Source: Cadophora sp. MPI-SDFR-AT-0126
Lineage: Eukaryota > Ascomycota > Leotiomycetes > Helotiales > Ploettnerulaceae
Reading direction: 5' to 3'
NCBI GenBank assembly: GCA_020747065.1
Contig: JAGMVK010000028.1
Location: 310,001 to 374,000, forward strand
Length of the DNA: 64,000 nt
A program made the position numbers and the translations under genes. The notes under the pieces are model-generated. The model did no database searches, was not told the origin of the DNA, and saw only the letters and a program-made list of their open reading frames with translations. How positions within the stretch are numbered: the first letter of the stretch is position 1; each line of letters begins with the position of its first letter. Shown one piece after another: positions 1-13,461 of this stretch.

Positions 1-1960
1 AATTATAGATTAAAAACTTCTCAACTATTATAGCTTTAATATATGCTATAATACGGAAAGAAGTCATATTTAATTAGCAGGACCCTTAAAAGTAGGCTAT
101 ACAGTGACTTAAGAATGCACTACTTAGTACCCTATCCTTAATTAAGATTAATTATAGTCTTGAAGTAGGTCCTATTATACTTATAGTAAATACTAGTAAG
201 ATTAGTTAGGGAGCTATCTTATAGTAGCTTAATAACTAGAAGAAGAGATATTCAGCGCGATTTAAGAGTAGTCTCTGAAATCTTACGAAAAGTAAGTATA
301 ATATAATAAAGAGGGAATACTAAGGAGCTCTAAAAGCTATAAAAAAGATATAAAGTAAATTTTATAAAGTATACTTTATTCTTAAAATAGATATAAAAGT
401 TCTTATAAAATAACTAAATAAAGTAGTTAGTAACTTACTTAGGATATTATTTATAAATTAGATTACTTAAATATACTTAATAGATTTTAAAGTTAAATAT
501 ATCCTAGAAATAAAGAATATCACTACTAATAGATTATTATAAAGAGAAAGAGAGTACTCCTTAAATATTAATAAAAAAGATAAGAAAGATATTAATAAGT
601 AGATTTCAAATAAACTTAACTCAGTTTTAATATTCAATATTTCCTCTAAATATCTCGTGAGCTAAGATCATAAATTAATAAAATAAATTCTACAGCTAAA
701 CTACTCTAAAGAATCAGAATAAATTACCAGATTTTTTTACTTATTAAAACAGCTAAGAATAGTTAAGTTAAGTAACTACAAAAAAATTCAAGAGTCAAGC
801 TTTTTAGTACTTTACTCGAGACGAGTATTTCTATTAAAGAGCTAATAACTATAACTAAGTACGTCTTATTATTAAAGATAAGCTCGAACGATTTAAAGTT
901 ATTAAAGAGTATTATAATAAGGGAGAGTATAAAGGTACTGAATCGACTTTTTTTTACCTTTTAAAGCGATTCTTTTAGGCTAGTTTTTATAAAGATTATA
1001 AGGCCTTTTGCAAAAGTTATGAAGAATACTAGAAGAGATAACCTAGTCGTGAAGAGAACTCGTTATATTTAACTTAGTTAATTAGGCTATTTAAACGTGT
1101 TAGCCTAAATATTATAAGAGTTCTTATACTAGATAATAGGAAGAAATACTTTGTTTTAGTAAAAGAGGACTTATTTGAATAAATTAAAGAAAGATTACTT
1201 ATAAGAGCTAAATCTACTGATATTACTAAATTCCTATAGGAAGAGGTTATTTACTAGTATAGCCTTTTTAGTAGATTTACAGTTAATAAGGGACTTAAGA
1301 ATAAGAAAATAGTATAGGAATTTATATTAAAATATAATATTAAAAGAATCTAAATCTTAGCTTATAATTCTAAGGCTAATAGGAATATTAAGTGCGCTTA
1401 TTAAAATATTTTAGATAGCTTTTTTAAAGTAATAAAAGAAGGTTTTCATAAATAAATAAATAAATTTAAAAGTATTTTTTTTACTTTAAGAATATTAATC
1501 TATTAACTAATTAGAGTAATTCTATTCTTTTTACTTTATAGTTAAAAGGCTATTTTACTCTTAAAAAGCAGATTTCTGATTTAGAGAATAATAGATTATA
1601 GTAAGGTTTATACTAGAAGAGATCTTCTAGTTCTTTGAGCTTACTAACTAGAACTCTAGGACAAGGATATTAAAAATATTATCCTCTATAAAAGAAGGTA
1701 TTAGGAAACCGTAAAAGAGACGTGGGACTAAATACAAGTCCTTAAAGCTAGGCTGATTATAAAGAATAACTTAGTTCTGGTTTATAATATATAGCGATTA
1801 ATTAACCTTTTAGCAAATACGAAATTAAAGTACTAATAGCGTGAGCTATATAGAATCTCTAAGGAGGACTCTTAAAAAGAGTATTATTAATTATAAGAGC
1901 TTAATAGGATTACTCTTAAGAAAACATTTACTATAAACTAATTCAAATAATTCTTTTAGT
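1..1960 (+). mobile_element. Left-truncated Ty3/Gypsy pol relic (RNase H end plus integrase), RIP-decayed
   Basis: Decayed + strand pol of a Gypsy-type LTR retrotransposon entering from the left window edge. Around 489-540 the frame reads like the RNase H-to-integrase connector (family form VxxVPGxxNxxADxLSR). Around 985-1045 a degraded zinc-binding segment reads F-Y-K-D-Y-K-A-F-C-K-S-Y-E-E-Y, where Y replaces the expected Cys. Around 1,100-1,400 the catalytic core is recognisable: WVEARAL-like, then GPENK-like as GLKNK, then the AYHPQAN motif as AYNSKAN. Near 1,880-1,960 the C-terminal tail resembles the usual 'DGTPLKRTFAGNRLKRF' end. Stops are TAA/TAG where Q or W is expected, which is what RIP produces. 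Not functional. The right LTR could not be delimited, so the right end is approximate. Confidence 0.75.
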
Positions 1961-4900
1961 AAAATTAAATACTTTTCCTACTCTTAAAGACTAAAAATGA
2001 TTTATTAAAATTAGAAGATAATATAGATAGTGATAGCGATTATAAAGAATCAGAGGATAATAAAACTCTTACTATAACGCTATTAATTATTCCTTATTCT
2101 ACTTTATAAGTACTCCTTTCTAAATTAATTATTACTTAATAAGTTAATTATTATCAACTTTTATATAATTCTTGATCTAGACTATAATTTCTATAAGATA
2201 AGGTTATTTTATAAACTTAGTTAAAATGGAATATATATGTTTTTTTATATTTACTATTTTTTCTAAATACTCTTTATTCTTTTTTTAATAGATTTTCATT
2301 TAAAGTATACTTTCTTTACCTTATTTCCTTAGTCTTATTCCTATACTTCTTGCTATTTTGCTTTAAAAAGCACTATTTATATTTCTTATATAGTTAAAAA
2401 GCCTATATTTTCTCCTTTATCTACTTAGGTAAATTTCCTTTGTATATAATACTCTTTTCCTTATATAATTTATTATCTATCTTAGTTATTACGCACGCGA
2501 TAGCGCTAATATAATTAATTAAAAAGCGATTAGCTACTAAGGTTATTTATTAATATTTATTTACCTAGAGAATGAATTTAATTACTTAATTAGGTAAGTA
2601 TAGAATATTTGTTATATATTATAGAACTAGAAAAAATAATCCTAGGCGCTAGCGTAATTAATCTTACTAAGAGTCTATATATTCTCTATTCTAGTAATCC
2701 TTTTTCTATAACTTTCACTTTCTTATACTAATTAATAATAAAATTTTCCTAGTTTAGAAATCGCACTAAAAATCTAAATTTGAAAGTTAATAATTAAAAA
2801 TCTATCTAAATTTCACTTATAAGCTAGCTTATAAATTAAATTTATTATTAAAAATAGCGCCTAGATTTACTTCCTTAAAAAACACTAAGGGTTCAATTAA
2901 TAATCTCGGCTTAAGAATCAAGAAGCGCTAAATACTAAATAAGAAAGTTAAGAAATTCGTAATTATTATCTTAAGTAATAATAAGCTTAATATAATTATT
3001 ACAGAATCCTCTAAGATACTAACTAAATAAAAAGAAAAAGAAGTAACTAAAATAACTAGTGATTTAGACTTATAAATTAGTTTAAAACTAGAATAGTAAG
3101 AAAGGGTAATTACAGAAATATCTAGTATTAAGAAATTACTTAATAGTATTAATTTAAAGACGTAAGCTATACTAATTACTTAAGGTAATATGTATTTAGA
3201 AAAGCACTTAGAAAAAAAGGATGAAATTCTTATGAATTAGTGAGAAATATTTTAAGAATACTTAGTAAAAAAGGAAGGCTTTAATACTAAGGCCTTTGCA
3301 AAACACTATTATATCTTAAAGAAGTATATTAACGTAGCTTTAAATTAAAGAAATAAGAAGATATAAAATCTTAATAAAATTACGAAAACTTAGACTATTA
3401 ATTATAAAAAGATATTTATTATAAAATACTTAGGTACTATTAATTTAGATCAATTAATAACTAACTTTAGTACACTATTTATTAAAATCCCTACTTTTTT
3501 ATAAGTCCTACTAGCTTTAAATAAGTATATTATTAATTATACTTAAGTACTGAAAGTTGTAAAAAACACTGTATTAAGAGGCCGAAAAGATATTAGGCTT
3601 AATTCCTATACTTTAAAATATTACTAAAAATACTTAGATAATACTAACTTCTTTACTTAGATTACTATTCTACTAACTAAATATAAATTACGTTAGATTA
3701 GTCTTAAGATATCTTAGTACAGCTTTTTTCTTCTAATTACTTAGAATAATACTGAATCTAATAAAGATTTCTTAGATAAGGACTAATTAATTTAATTCTT
3801 TGTAATTAATACTAAAGAAGTAGAGGCTAAAATTATTAAGTAGATAGTTATAAACTAAGCTAATACTTCTACATTTACTAGTAATTCTGCCCCTACTATA
3901 ATTACAAATAGTTTAATTAAAATTTCTATTACTTAAACCTAGTAAGAAAGTCTAGCACTAGGAATAATTAATAATCTAGGCTTACGAGTCAAAAGTACTG
4001 AAAAATCGCCTAAGCTAGTAATAAATCCAAAAGAGAATACTAATTCTACTCTTCTAAAGAACTAGAAAGCTAAGGTATTAGATAATTAATAGAAGATTAA
4101 TAAACTAGACTAATTTATTAATTTTACTATAGAACTACTTAAGGTAAAGGAAAACTTAAAGAAAAACACTAAATCTTTTTTAATAATATAAGATAATTAT
4201 ATATTAAATAATCCTAAAATAATTAATGATCTAAACTTATTAATCGATCCTAAGAATCTTAAGCCTAAGTTCCTAACTTTTATTAATTTTACAAAGGAGA
4301 ATCCTAAGGCTACTCTAGTAGTTAAGATATTATTTCTTAAGGGTAAAGAAAAGGCTATTATTATAACTAATAATAATGAATTTAATATTAAACCTCTACT
4401 TATAGTCCTTTAAATGCTAAAGGAACTCTAAGAGTATATTACCTAATTTTACGATTAGATACTTTAAGAGTTACGAAAGTATTTTAATTCCCCTATTATT
4501 ACTCCTAATATTAAAGCAATTACTTAGGAAGAGACTTTAGTTTATATTAATTAGATCTTTGACTTTATTTAATTCAAATTTCTTACTATTACTATTTTTA
4601 ATAATATTACTTAGAAGGATAAATTAATTCATGATTTTGAATTACTAATTAAAATATTTTAAGTCCTAAAGGAATAATATAGCGTGAATAAAGTTAAGTT
4701 AGATAAGGAGGCTTATAGCTATAAGATTCTTATTTATATTAAAAGAATTATTAAATATAGCGATTCTTTTATTATAGATATGCTTTTTATTAAATGTTTT
4801 TGCTTTATTAAATATACTACGGACCTATACCCTCTTAAGATAGAACGCGCGGACTTTATATATAAATTCTATATTAGAAAGTATAGCTGATATTATAGAT

Positions 4901-7650
4901 TAGTAGATTAAGTAAGGTTAAGTTGTTTTACAAGTTATTTTAGTGTTATTAAACTGGATCTGAGAGGTATAGATAAACTTTAATTAGATCTTAAATAGAT
5001 TAATATATTCTGGAAGAATTAAGATATTATGAAGATAAAGAAGAAACGATACTTAAGATTCTTTAACTTTTACTTTATCCTAAATATTAAGAATAATATT
5101 ACTACGTTATTAGAGAAGATTTATAAGAGTATTACTACTAAGGAAGCTTGGACTAAGTTTGAATTTATTAGCATATTTATACCTAAAAGCCTATATATTA
5201 TGTTCTACTTTCTAACAAAGGAAAAGAAGACTAAGCCTTCCTTATTCAAAATCATATAATAAGAGCTGGCTATATATAAGTTTCACTACCGGGACCTTAA
5301 TTTCACTAAGCCAGCTACTTTATTCCTTTATAGTATAGTGTATTCTATTACTTAGTAAGTATTACAGATAAATTATAAATTATACCTAACTTATCTTACT
5401 ACTTATAGTAATAGTAAAATTTATTTTATAGCTTATTTAAAGTTCCTTATCTTTATAGGAGCTAATAAGAGAGTTAAGAAAGTCTATTATACTAATACTA
5501 ATATTAAGGATCTTATTAATAATTGAAAAATAAGAAGTGATTCTAGATTACTAGTTAATATTTTATATAATTAGTATCTTAATCTTTAAATCTTCTTTCT
5601 CTCTAAATTTAATCTTAGCTAAGTTAATACTTATCTATATAGTTATAAAGGTCTTAATATTATTACTTAAAAAAAGACTTAAAGATATTTTCATCTAATT
5701 AACTAAAATTCTAAAGGCTTACTTGGAAAATATAAAACTTAATTTAAGGCCCTAATAATCTTATTCAAGACTAAGAAGGATTATCCTTATATATTCCTAA
5801 CGTGCTAATAAGGAACTATTCTTAATTCGTAGGTTAGTAATTATAGTATTACGTCCTAACTAGTAATTTTCTTAAATAATTATATTACCCTAGCTAATAA
5901 GAATACTTTTGAAAATAGCGCAAAGGTATTTAACTTAATACTTACTATTTTAAGTCTTAAAAGTCCTCTAATTCCTTACTTTACAACTTTACTTTCTTTA
6001 TATACTCCTTTTATAGCTACTATTGCTATTACTAAACTGGGACTATTATTAAAAGTCCTCGCTAATCAATTACTATAGATAAAAGCTTCCGTTCTGCGCA
6101 AGGTTAAAGAACTTATTATTATAAAGGATACTAATTGTATTAAATACTTTAAAAAGTATAAAGTAGAATAACTTACGATTATTACTAAAGCCTAGAAAAT
6201 TATCTAAGAAATAAAAGAACTAGCTTATAGCGAAAAATTATGAATTAAGTAATTTCCTTTTAATACTAGATTATCCTTAGATAATATTATAAATAGAATT
6301 TTTAAGTTAGAATAAAATAGTAAAAATAAAGAGGATTATAAGAAAAGTCTTTAGAAATAGACTTAATAGATTAAAAATAATCTCAAAGTTAAGGAGGAGA
6401 ACTCTCTACTTAGTAATAAGAAAGATAATAATTTAGAAATCAGCCCTAATATAATTAGTAATCCTGGATTATTAATTGGAAGAGGGGAAAAAGCTAAAAT
6501 TTATAAGTATACTCTTTTAGATAAGGATATTAGAAGTGTTTTAGAATTAGAGTATTTTCTTAAGGGAGATTATATTAAACCTACTAGTGATTTAGATTCA
6601 CTAGTCAACTTTAGAGAAAAGAGAATTAAAGGTTATAACCTAGAGGAAAACTCCTAATTCGAAGGTAGTATTATTAAAGAGGACTTTACTAATTTGACCC
6701 TTAATCTAGGATTAGGAGTTATTTAAGGTATTAATAGTAGTTAAGAGGTTAGCTAATAATTAGAAGAAGAACTTTATATAATATAAGATATTAATAATAA
6801 TTAAATTACTAATCCTTTTAATACTAGTAAATAGGCTAAAAGATAAAATAAACTAGCCACGCTTTATACTTTTAAATTAAAAACTACTAATACAAAAGGC
6901 GGAGATAAGGTTCAAAAAATTAATAATATTAATTATAATACTATGTAAAAAGAGAGATTTTTTAAAAAACTTATTACCTAAAAGTAAGTTTTAGGATCTA
7001 ATAATACAAGTAAGAGAAATAATGTTAATAAAATCGGGCTTACTACTATAGAAAGAGCTATATAAGAGGCTATGATTTAATAAGCTTAGGCTATAAGTAT
7101 ATAAGCTTATTCTTAAATTCCAATACTTAAGCTGAAGTTTTAGCTAATTATACCTTAACTAATTCTAGTAAAGATTACGCCTTTTTCTATTCTTATTAAA
7201 GACCTTTATATAATTTATACGAATTTAGGATATTCTTTAAGAAGTTTTATAAAGAGTATCTCTTATATTCTACTTAATATTAATCTTAAAGAAGAGGAAG
7301 AGAATACTTACCTTTCTCTAAAAAAGGGTAAAGGAAAGTATAAAGCTAAAGATTTTATAAAACTAAAGAAGGTAGTAAAAAAAGTAAAGAAGATAAAGAG
7401 CGCTTAAGTTAAGGAAGTAATAATAAAGTACTTATAAATTTAAATTATAAGTAGAATTGAACTGTATATTAAAGAGTAAAAATAAGATAGTAATAGAGTT
7501 TAATTTCTTTTTAAAAGTAATACTATAGTATAAGAAAGAGTAGAGTTATCTTTTTCTTTTCCTTTCACTTTTTTTCTTTCTTTTTTATACTAAATATACT
7601 TACTCTATGATTCTTCCTTTATAGTAGTATAATTAGGAATTATAGTCTGG
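1960..7650. other. AT-rich decayed repeat DNA, unassigned
   Basis: Extremely AT-rich, almost devoid of CpA/TpG, with no gene I can identify. The + strand is purine-rich and reads like heavily RIP-mutated coding DNA, so it may be the gag or accessory region of another retroelement. The only open frames are short (4684-4890 and 5029-5259, 68 and 76 codons) and rich in I, K, N, F and Y, as expected by chance in such DNA; I do not call them genes. A segment near 2,890 (attaataatctcggctta) resembles one near 3,965 (attaataatctaggctta), about 1.08 kb apart, suggesting an old internal repeat. Purine/pyrimidine skew flips near 7,550-7,650, probably the junction with the next element. Confidence 0.6.
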
Positions 7651-7699
7651 GGTAATTACTAAACTTAATTGGGATAGATGTAATAAAGCGTATATTCAG

Positions 7700-10600
7700 A
7701 ATTAGAGTATTATCTTAAGTAATCTTAGTTTTGAGCTTTAGTAAGCTTCCTCTGCTTATAAGAGCTTTTCTTTACTTATAGAATTAGAAGAATTAAAGAC
7801 TTTTTCTACCTTAAATTTCAGTTATAAGTGGCTTCTTATGTTTTGTTCCTAGGTTTAGTGACCTACTTAGTTTTGTGTTATCCCAGGTCTTTATAGTAAT
7901 TATATAGCTAAGGAAGATAACCTTACTTATATACTAATTATACTTCTCTGATTTAAGAAGTATATATACAGCTTTTAATTATTTAAGAATAGTTATTACG
8001 TCTTTTTCGTATTACTCCTTATCCTTAGAATAGATAAGTATATTATTTAAGTAGTATATATAAATTACATCTAAGTATAGCTATAAAACGTTATTAATTA
8101 GACACTGAAATATGACTAATGCATTAGTTAAGCTAAAGAGTATAATTATATACTTATAGTGTTTAAAACACGTGCGAAATACTATTTTCTCTTCTTTACC
8201 CTTAGCTATCCTAATAAGGTTATATACGCCTCTTAGGTTAATATAACGGCTTAACGGAAGTTCATTAATAGCTATAATATAAAGTAGAAAAGATAAGGAG
8301 AAAAGAGGTTTTAAAAGGAGCCTTGAGCTTAAGTATAAGAGGCGCGGTCGCTAGTCTTATTATAACGTTATATCTAGTTACCTTCTATGACTCCTAAGTC
8401 CCGTAATCTGCGATATATATATGACTACGCGAACTGCCTATTACAGTTAAGCTAAGTGAAGATCTTAGTTCTTATAAGTTTATCTTATAATTCTTTAGCT
8501 AATAGTAGTGTATAATAATCCTTTTTCGTAGTATTATTTAATTAATAGTAGTTAATATATATTTATTATTCTTTATCCTTTTTCTTAGTGAAAAGAACAT
8601 TACTCCCTTACAGGAATTTAGACTCTTTAATGAACTTTTTTACTAGGTTTTTATTAATATATTACTTAATTATTATTAAGTCTATTACTAAATATTTCCT
8701 TAATAGCTAGAATATTAGCTAGGTACGTAGTTCTAATTTAATCTGATAATCGTAGTCCTAGGGTTTAAGTAAGGCCTTAATACCTTATTCTCCCCTAAAT
8801 AGTACTATAAACTTATAATATACTAATAGTATATCTTTTATTAATAAATTTATATCTTAGTGTCTAAGCTCTTCCTTAGAGATAGCGCTAACCTCTTAAA
8901 TACTTATAGCTTCTATTCTAGTGAGAAGTACTTATTCCTATAATAACTAAATTCTATTTTACTTATTATCTAGTTAATAACAGGATTATATTTCTCTATC
9001 TAAGATAGTCCTAGGATAATATTATATTCTCTAATCTTAGTAATATTAAACTAGATAATCTCGAAGTGCTTTATAATACTTATATATAGTAATACTATAA
9101 CTATATTAATTAATCTGCCGCCTACTACTTTACTATTAGCTAGTATTAAGTAGTACTAGTTAGCCTTAACTACAGTTAATAGGAAATACTGAAGTATAAT
9201 AGTAAAAGATATAAAGTTTCCTTATACTCTAGAATCTACTATTACGCGTAGCTTCACTCCCCTGATCCTTATATTTATTATAAGGTATTATTCCCCGGTA
9301 GTAATAAGCTATCAGATTAAGAAGTATTTAATATAATATTCCTTTATTAGAATATCTCGCTAAACCCTTAAGGTCGGGGTAACGACTATTACCTTAAATA
9401 TATATCCTTATTTAAGCTCTTGGAAAGTAACTGGATTTCGGGCCTTATAATAAGTTTAAGTATTATCTTTAACTTTTACTTATATCCTTTAGTTAATACT
9501 TTTAGCTATTACTTCCCAGACTTCTCTTAGTTATAGCAGCTTACTAGTATTAAGAATTAGCGCTTAGTCCTAGGGAAGGAACTATATATAAGTCCTATTC
9601 TTATTAACTTACTTCTATCTTATCTTTTAATAGTCTTAGTAAACTACCTCGTAGACGTTTACTTACTAGGGCTCCCCTAAGTTAATTATACTTAGCTCTT
9701 TAATAGTTTTCGTAATACTAACTCAGGTCTAGTAGCGAATATTATAAGCTAAGTCGTAGAGGCTTTCCTCTTACTAGGAAACTTCCTACTATTCCCTGAC
9801 CTTAGGACCCTACTAGGGTAGTTATAGTAGTCCTAGCTTAGGTATCTATAAGAGAGATTAAACTTCCTCCCTTTTATTTAGTCCTAAGTCCTTCTTACTA
9901 TCTCCCTTATAATCTATTATTATAAGTTCTTCTAAGGCTTATATAAGCCCGGAAGGCTCTATTATATACTTTTAGATATAGTTATCCTTAGATAAGCTCT
10001 ACTTACTATTATTCTTAGCTTCCTTGAGCTAAGTGTAGATATAGTATTCCTTGAGCTTATTAGTAGTTATATATTAATACATAATAGTGAGTTACTTAAT
10101 AGGGCTATTATAACTACCGCGCTCTATAATACTAGCGTGTTTCTTACCTAACTATTACTTCTTCTATTAGTAGGAGTTAGCTATATAGCTCGGTAATTTA
10201 TATTTAAAGTATAGCTTTTTTTCTTATTACTTATTCATGACCTTCTTAGAAAGCCCGCTATTACACGGTTTCCCTTTACTATTCTTACGGAAGGTTATAT
10301 CTAGTTCTATTTTATAGGGGTAGAAGGATTTCTTATTATTATACCCTTAGTATATATATCCCCTCGTGCGATACTAGCCCTTCCTTTCTAAAGCACGCTT
10401 ATAATTATAGTTATTAATTTTAATAACTATTTCAATAAGCTCTTATAAGTCATCTAGGGCGTCGGATCTTATAATTTTATTTTTTACTCTATCCTTTAGT
10501 CCCTTATAGTACTAGGCCTTAAGTGTATTATTGTTCTAGCTAGTTTAATTAGCGAATTACTAGAAGGTAGTAGTATAAGAAGTAGCGGACCTAGTTTATT

Positions 10601-11100
10601 TAAGGTTCTAGATACTACGCTCTACTATATATTCTTAATTAATATTACTAAAGACCTTATTAATACGGTTTTTAAACCCTTCGAAGTTCTAGAAGATCTT
10701 TTATAATTCCTTAGATATAAAGTTAAAGACTTTTCCCTTCTTCGTTCAGTTCCTTATATAATCGCTTAGAAATATCTTGATTCAACTAAATACTTACTTA
10801 TAAAGGAATAATATAGCTTATAAAACCTAATTAGTCTCTGTAGTAAACTAGTAGTTATAGAACTTAATATAGAGCTTAACTTAAGTTAAGTAAACCCTGA
10901 GTTTAGTGTAATTACTATAATAGAGGTCTAGCTATACTATCTTTAGAATAAGCTTAGGATTAATAAAAATAAGTTTAGTAGTCTTTAGGGCCTTACTCTT
11001 AACTACTATATCTAATAAAGAGGATCCTTTAGTAGAGGATATATTATCTACGTAAGTTAGTACTTTTAATAAAATAGTACTTAAAGTATAATGGTCTAGT
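7700..11100 (-). mobile_element. Ty3/Gypsy gag-protease-RT relic, minus strand, RIP-decayed
   Basis: A second Gypsy-type element running right to left. On the minus strand 10,170-10,212 reads as a decayed CCHC zinc knuckle, Y-F-K-Y-K-L-P-S-Y-I-A-N-S-Y, for the usual C-F-x-C-G-x-P-G-H-x-A-x-x-C: each Cys is Tyr, G is S and H is Y, all single RIP transitions. Near 9,220-9,245 the aspartic protease motif reads V-D-S-R-V (family DSGA). At about 8,021-8,055 the reverse transcriptase signature reads Y-L-N-N-I-L-I-Y-S (family YLDDILIYS), followed leftward by a recognisable FLGYII-like stretch. RNase H and integrase are not seen to the left, so the copy seems truncated near 7,650-7,700. LTRs were not delimited; ends are approximate. 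Confidence 0.72.
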
Positions 11101-13250
11101 ATTTACTTATTATAAATATAAAAGTTCTAGGATTAATCTCTAATAATTAAGAAGTAGGTATATTATATAGATAGTTTAAGATAATTACTAGTATAATTAA
11201 GAATACTATTTAAGTTAAGTATAAAGCTCCTATTTAGTAGTAAATATACTAGTCTTTTATAAAACCTTTATTCCTCTTTAAATTCTTTAAAATCTTTAAA
11301 TCTTAAGAATTTAGTAAAATCTTTAAATTTATTATATAACTTAACTATAAAAACCTATAATTAATTTACTATATTATATAATACTATTATAAGAAAATAT
11401 TATATAATATATATTTCCTAGACTCTTATTAATTCCTAAAAGCTTTATTCCTAGGAGCTACTAAGCTCCTAGGTATATACCTACTCCGAGGATATTCTCT
11501 CCTAAGGCCCAGGGCTACCCAGAAGCGTCCGTAACAGTATCCACCCCAGGGCTCTGCTATAAGGCTCTGCCGTCATATATAAATATCTTTAAGAAAACTA
11601 GATCTTTTAATACTTTATCTACTTAATCTATAATCTAGTACTTTCTACTTAGTAGTAGTCTAGTAGCGAGAATATCCTTAATACTACTATAATCCCTAAA
11701 TACGCTAGCTAAGATAATAATAGCGAGTAGAAATAAGAGGCTATTAGTAGAAAGAGAAGGTATAAGCTTTAGTATCTTATATAATAGATATTTTAGTTTA
11801 TATATACTATTAATAACTTACTTAATCTATTAGAATAAATACTCTTAATATACTTTTTTAGAGTATCTTATATTTCTTTAATAAAATCTCTTTTAAAACT
11901 TATCTTAATTTCTAGCTCTTTATCTTTTTATAAAACTATATAGTTAAGATCCTATTAAGAATAGTTAGTACTAAAAGTATCGCTCTATTTTACTTTAAAC
12001 TTAATATCTTACTTTATACTTTATCTTATATATTTCCTATAACCTTATAAAAATATAGTAATATATCTTTAATAAGATACTCAAATCTATATAATACCTT
12101 TTATAAATATAGTTATAATAGTTATACTATTATAAGAGTTTCTTTATATTAATATAATTCTCTATTATTAGGAATATAAGCGTCTTTTTCTCTATTAACA
12201 GAGGAATCTTATATCTTAGTATATTTTTAATATACTTTCTCTTTATTAGTAAATATATTATATATTAGTACTCTAGAGTAAGCTTACTTATAAGCGCATT
12301 TATAGGAGCTACTAAGTTATAGACTTCTAGAGAAATAGTAAAGTTAGTATTTTCCTACTATATTAATATAAGTTTTCATATTTTATTTTGTATTATTTTA
12401 ATAGTTATTTTTTTTAGTTTTTTATTTAATCTACTAAGAGTTAAATATTTGATAATTTTAGTAATATACTTTATATTTTCTATAATATATAAGTTTAATC
12501 CTAGATATTTTCTTTTATATTTAAGATATATTAGTACTTACTATTTCTAGATTTAACTTTATAATATTAGTAATATATACTTTCTAAAAATCCTATATTA
12601 TATTATACTATAGTTAGTTAATCTCTTTATTTAGTTTTCTATAAATAAGATTATTATTAATCTTAGACTTATTCTTAGAAAGCTTATTCTTTAAAGCTAC
12701 TTTTATCTATTTATCTAGATTTAGTCTTTTCTAATATTCTTTTTCTTATTTAGTACTTATAGCTTATAGAACTATATATATATAAATATAGATATCTAGA
12801 GTAAAGATAAGAAAAGAAGGTCTTTTTAGTGAAATAAGAGAAGAGTTAAAAAGAAGAAAGAAAAGGAAAGAAACATAAGTAAAGAGATATATAAAAAATG
12901 TATATAAGAATATATAAGAAGATAAGTAAAAGATATATAAGAAGATAAGTAAGACTATAAGAAAATAAGTAAGAAGATAAGCAAGAAAAGAAGTAAAGAT
13001 AAGAGAGAACTAATTATTTATAAAATACATAGCCTTAAGTAAAATATAAAAAATAGCGTAAAGTATTCTTAAAATAAAAGAAGGTCTTATATATAAAGAT
13101 AAGTAGACTAAGATAATTATCTAAAAATTAGAGTACTATAAGAACAGTTTTAGAACCCTTAACTAAGAAAAAGGGTCCTTTCAGGCCCCTTATTAAAAGT
13201 TAATAAGATCTAGTAAGATAGGTAAGTAGACCTAAGTAGATATAAGCTGA
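11100..13250. other. AT-rich RIP-decayed DNA with a small GC-richer island
   Basis: AT-rich sequence without a recognisable gene. It probably contains the 5' leader or LTR of the minus-strand element and other decayed repeats. A roughly 100-bp island at about 11,480-11,580 is visibly richer in G and C (cccagggctaccc, gcgtccgtaacag) than everything around it. The sequence returns to normal composition at about 13,240-13,290, which marks the right edge of the AT-rich block. Confidence 0.6.
12890..13010. repeat. Purine-rich degenerate tandem repeat
   Basis: Degenerate repeats of about 16-25 bp built on ataagaagataagtaa recur five or six times in succession, giving a strongly purine-rich + strand. 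This is low-complexity sequence inside the AT-rich block; no function is evident. Confidence 0.6.
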
Positions 13251-13461
13251 AGCTGAGCTGGGCCTAAGCTAGCCTGAGTAAAGGTAGCACGAGATCACGT
13301 GAACTTGATGGGTGGGAGGTGTCGACATTCCGGTCATGAAACACTCTATTCCAATGAAGATTCAGATTCATAGTATCCCAAACGTCGTAACTACTCATTG
13401 TGAGGATCGCCGCCGATATCTCCATCCCTATCATACAGACCATTGGTGAGGCTGACAGGAG

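Noticed and set aside
4684..5259. Two + strand ORFs in the AT-rich block
   Set aside because: Rich in I/K/F/Y/N; frames of this length occur by chance in such composition, and no retroelement domain is legible.
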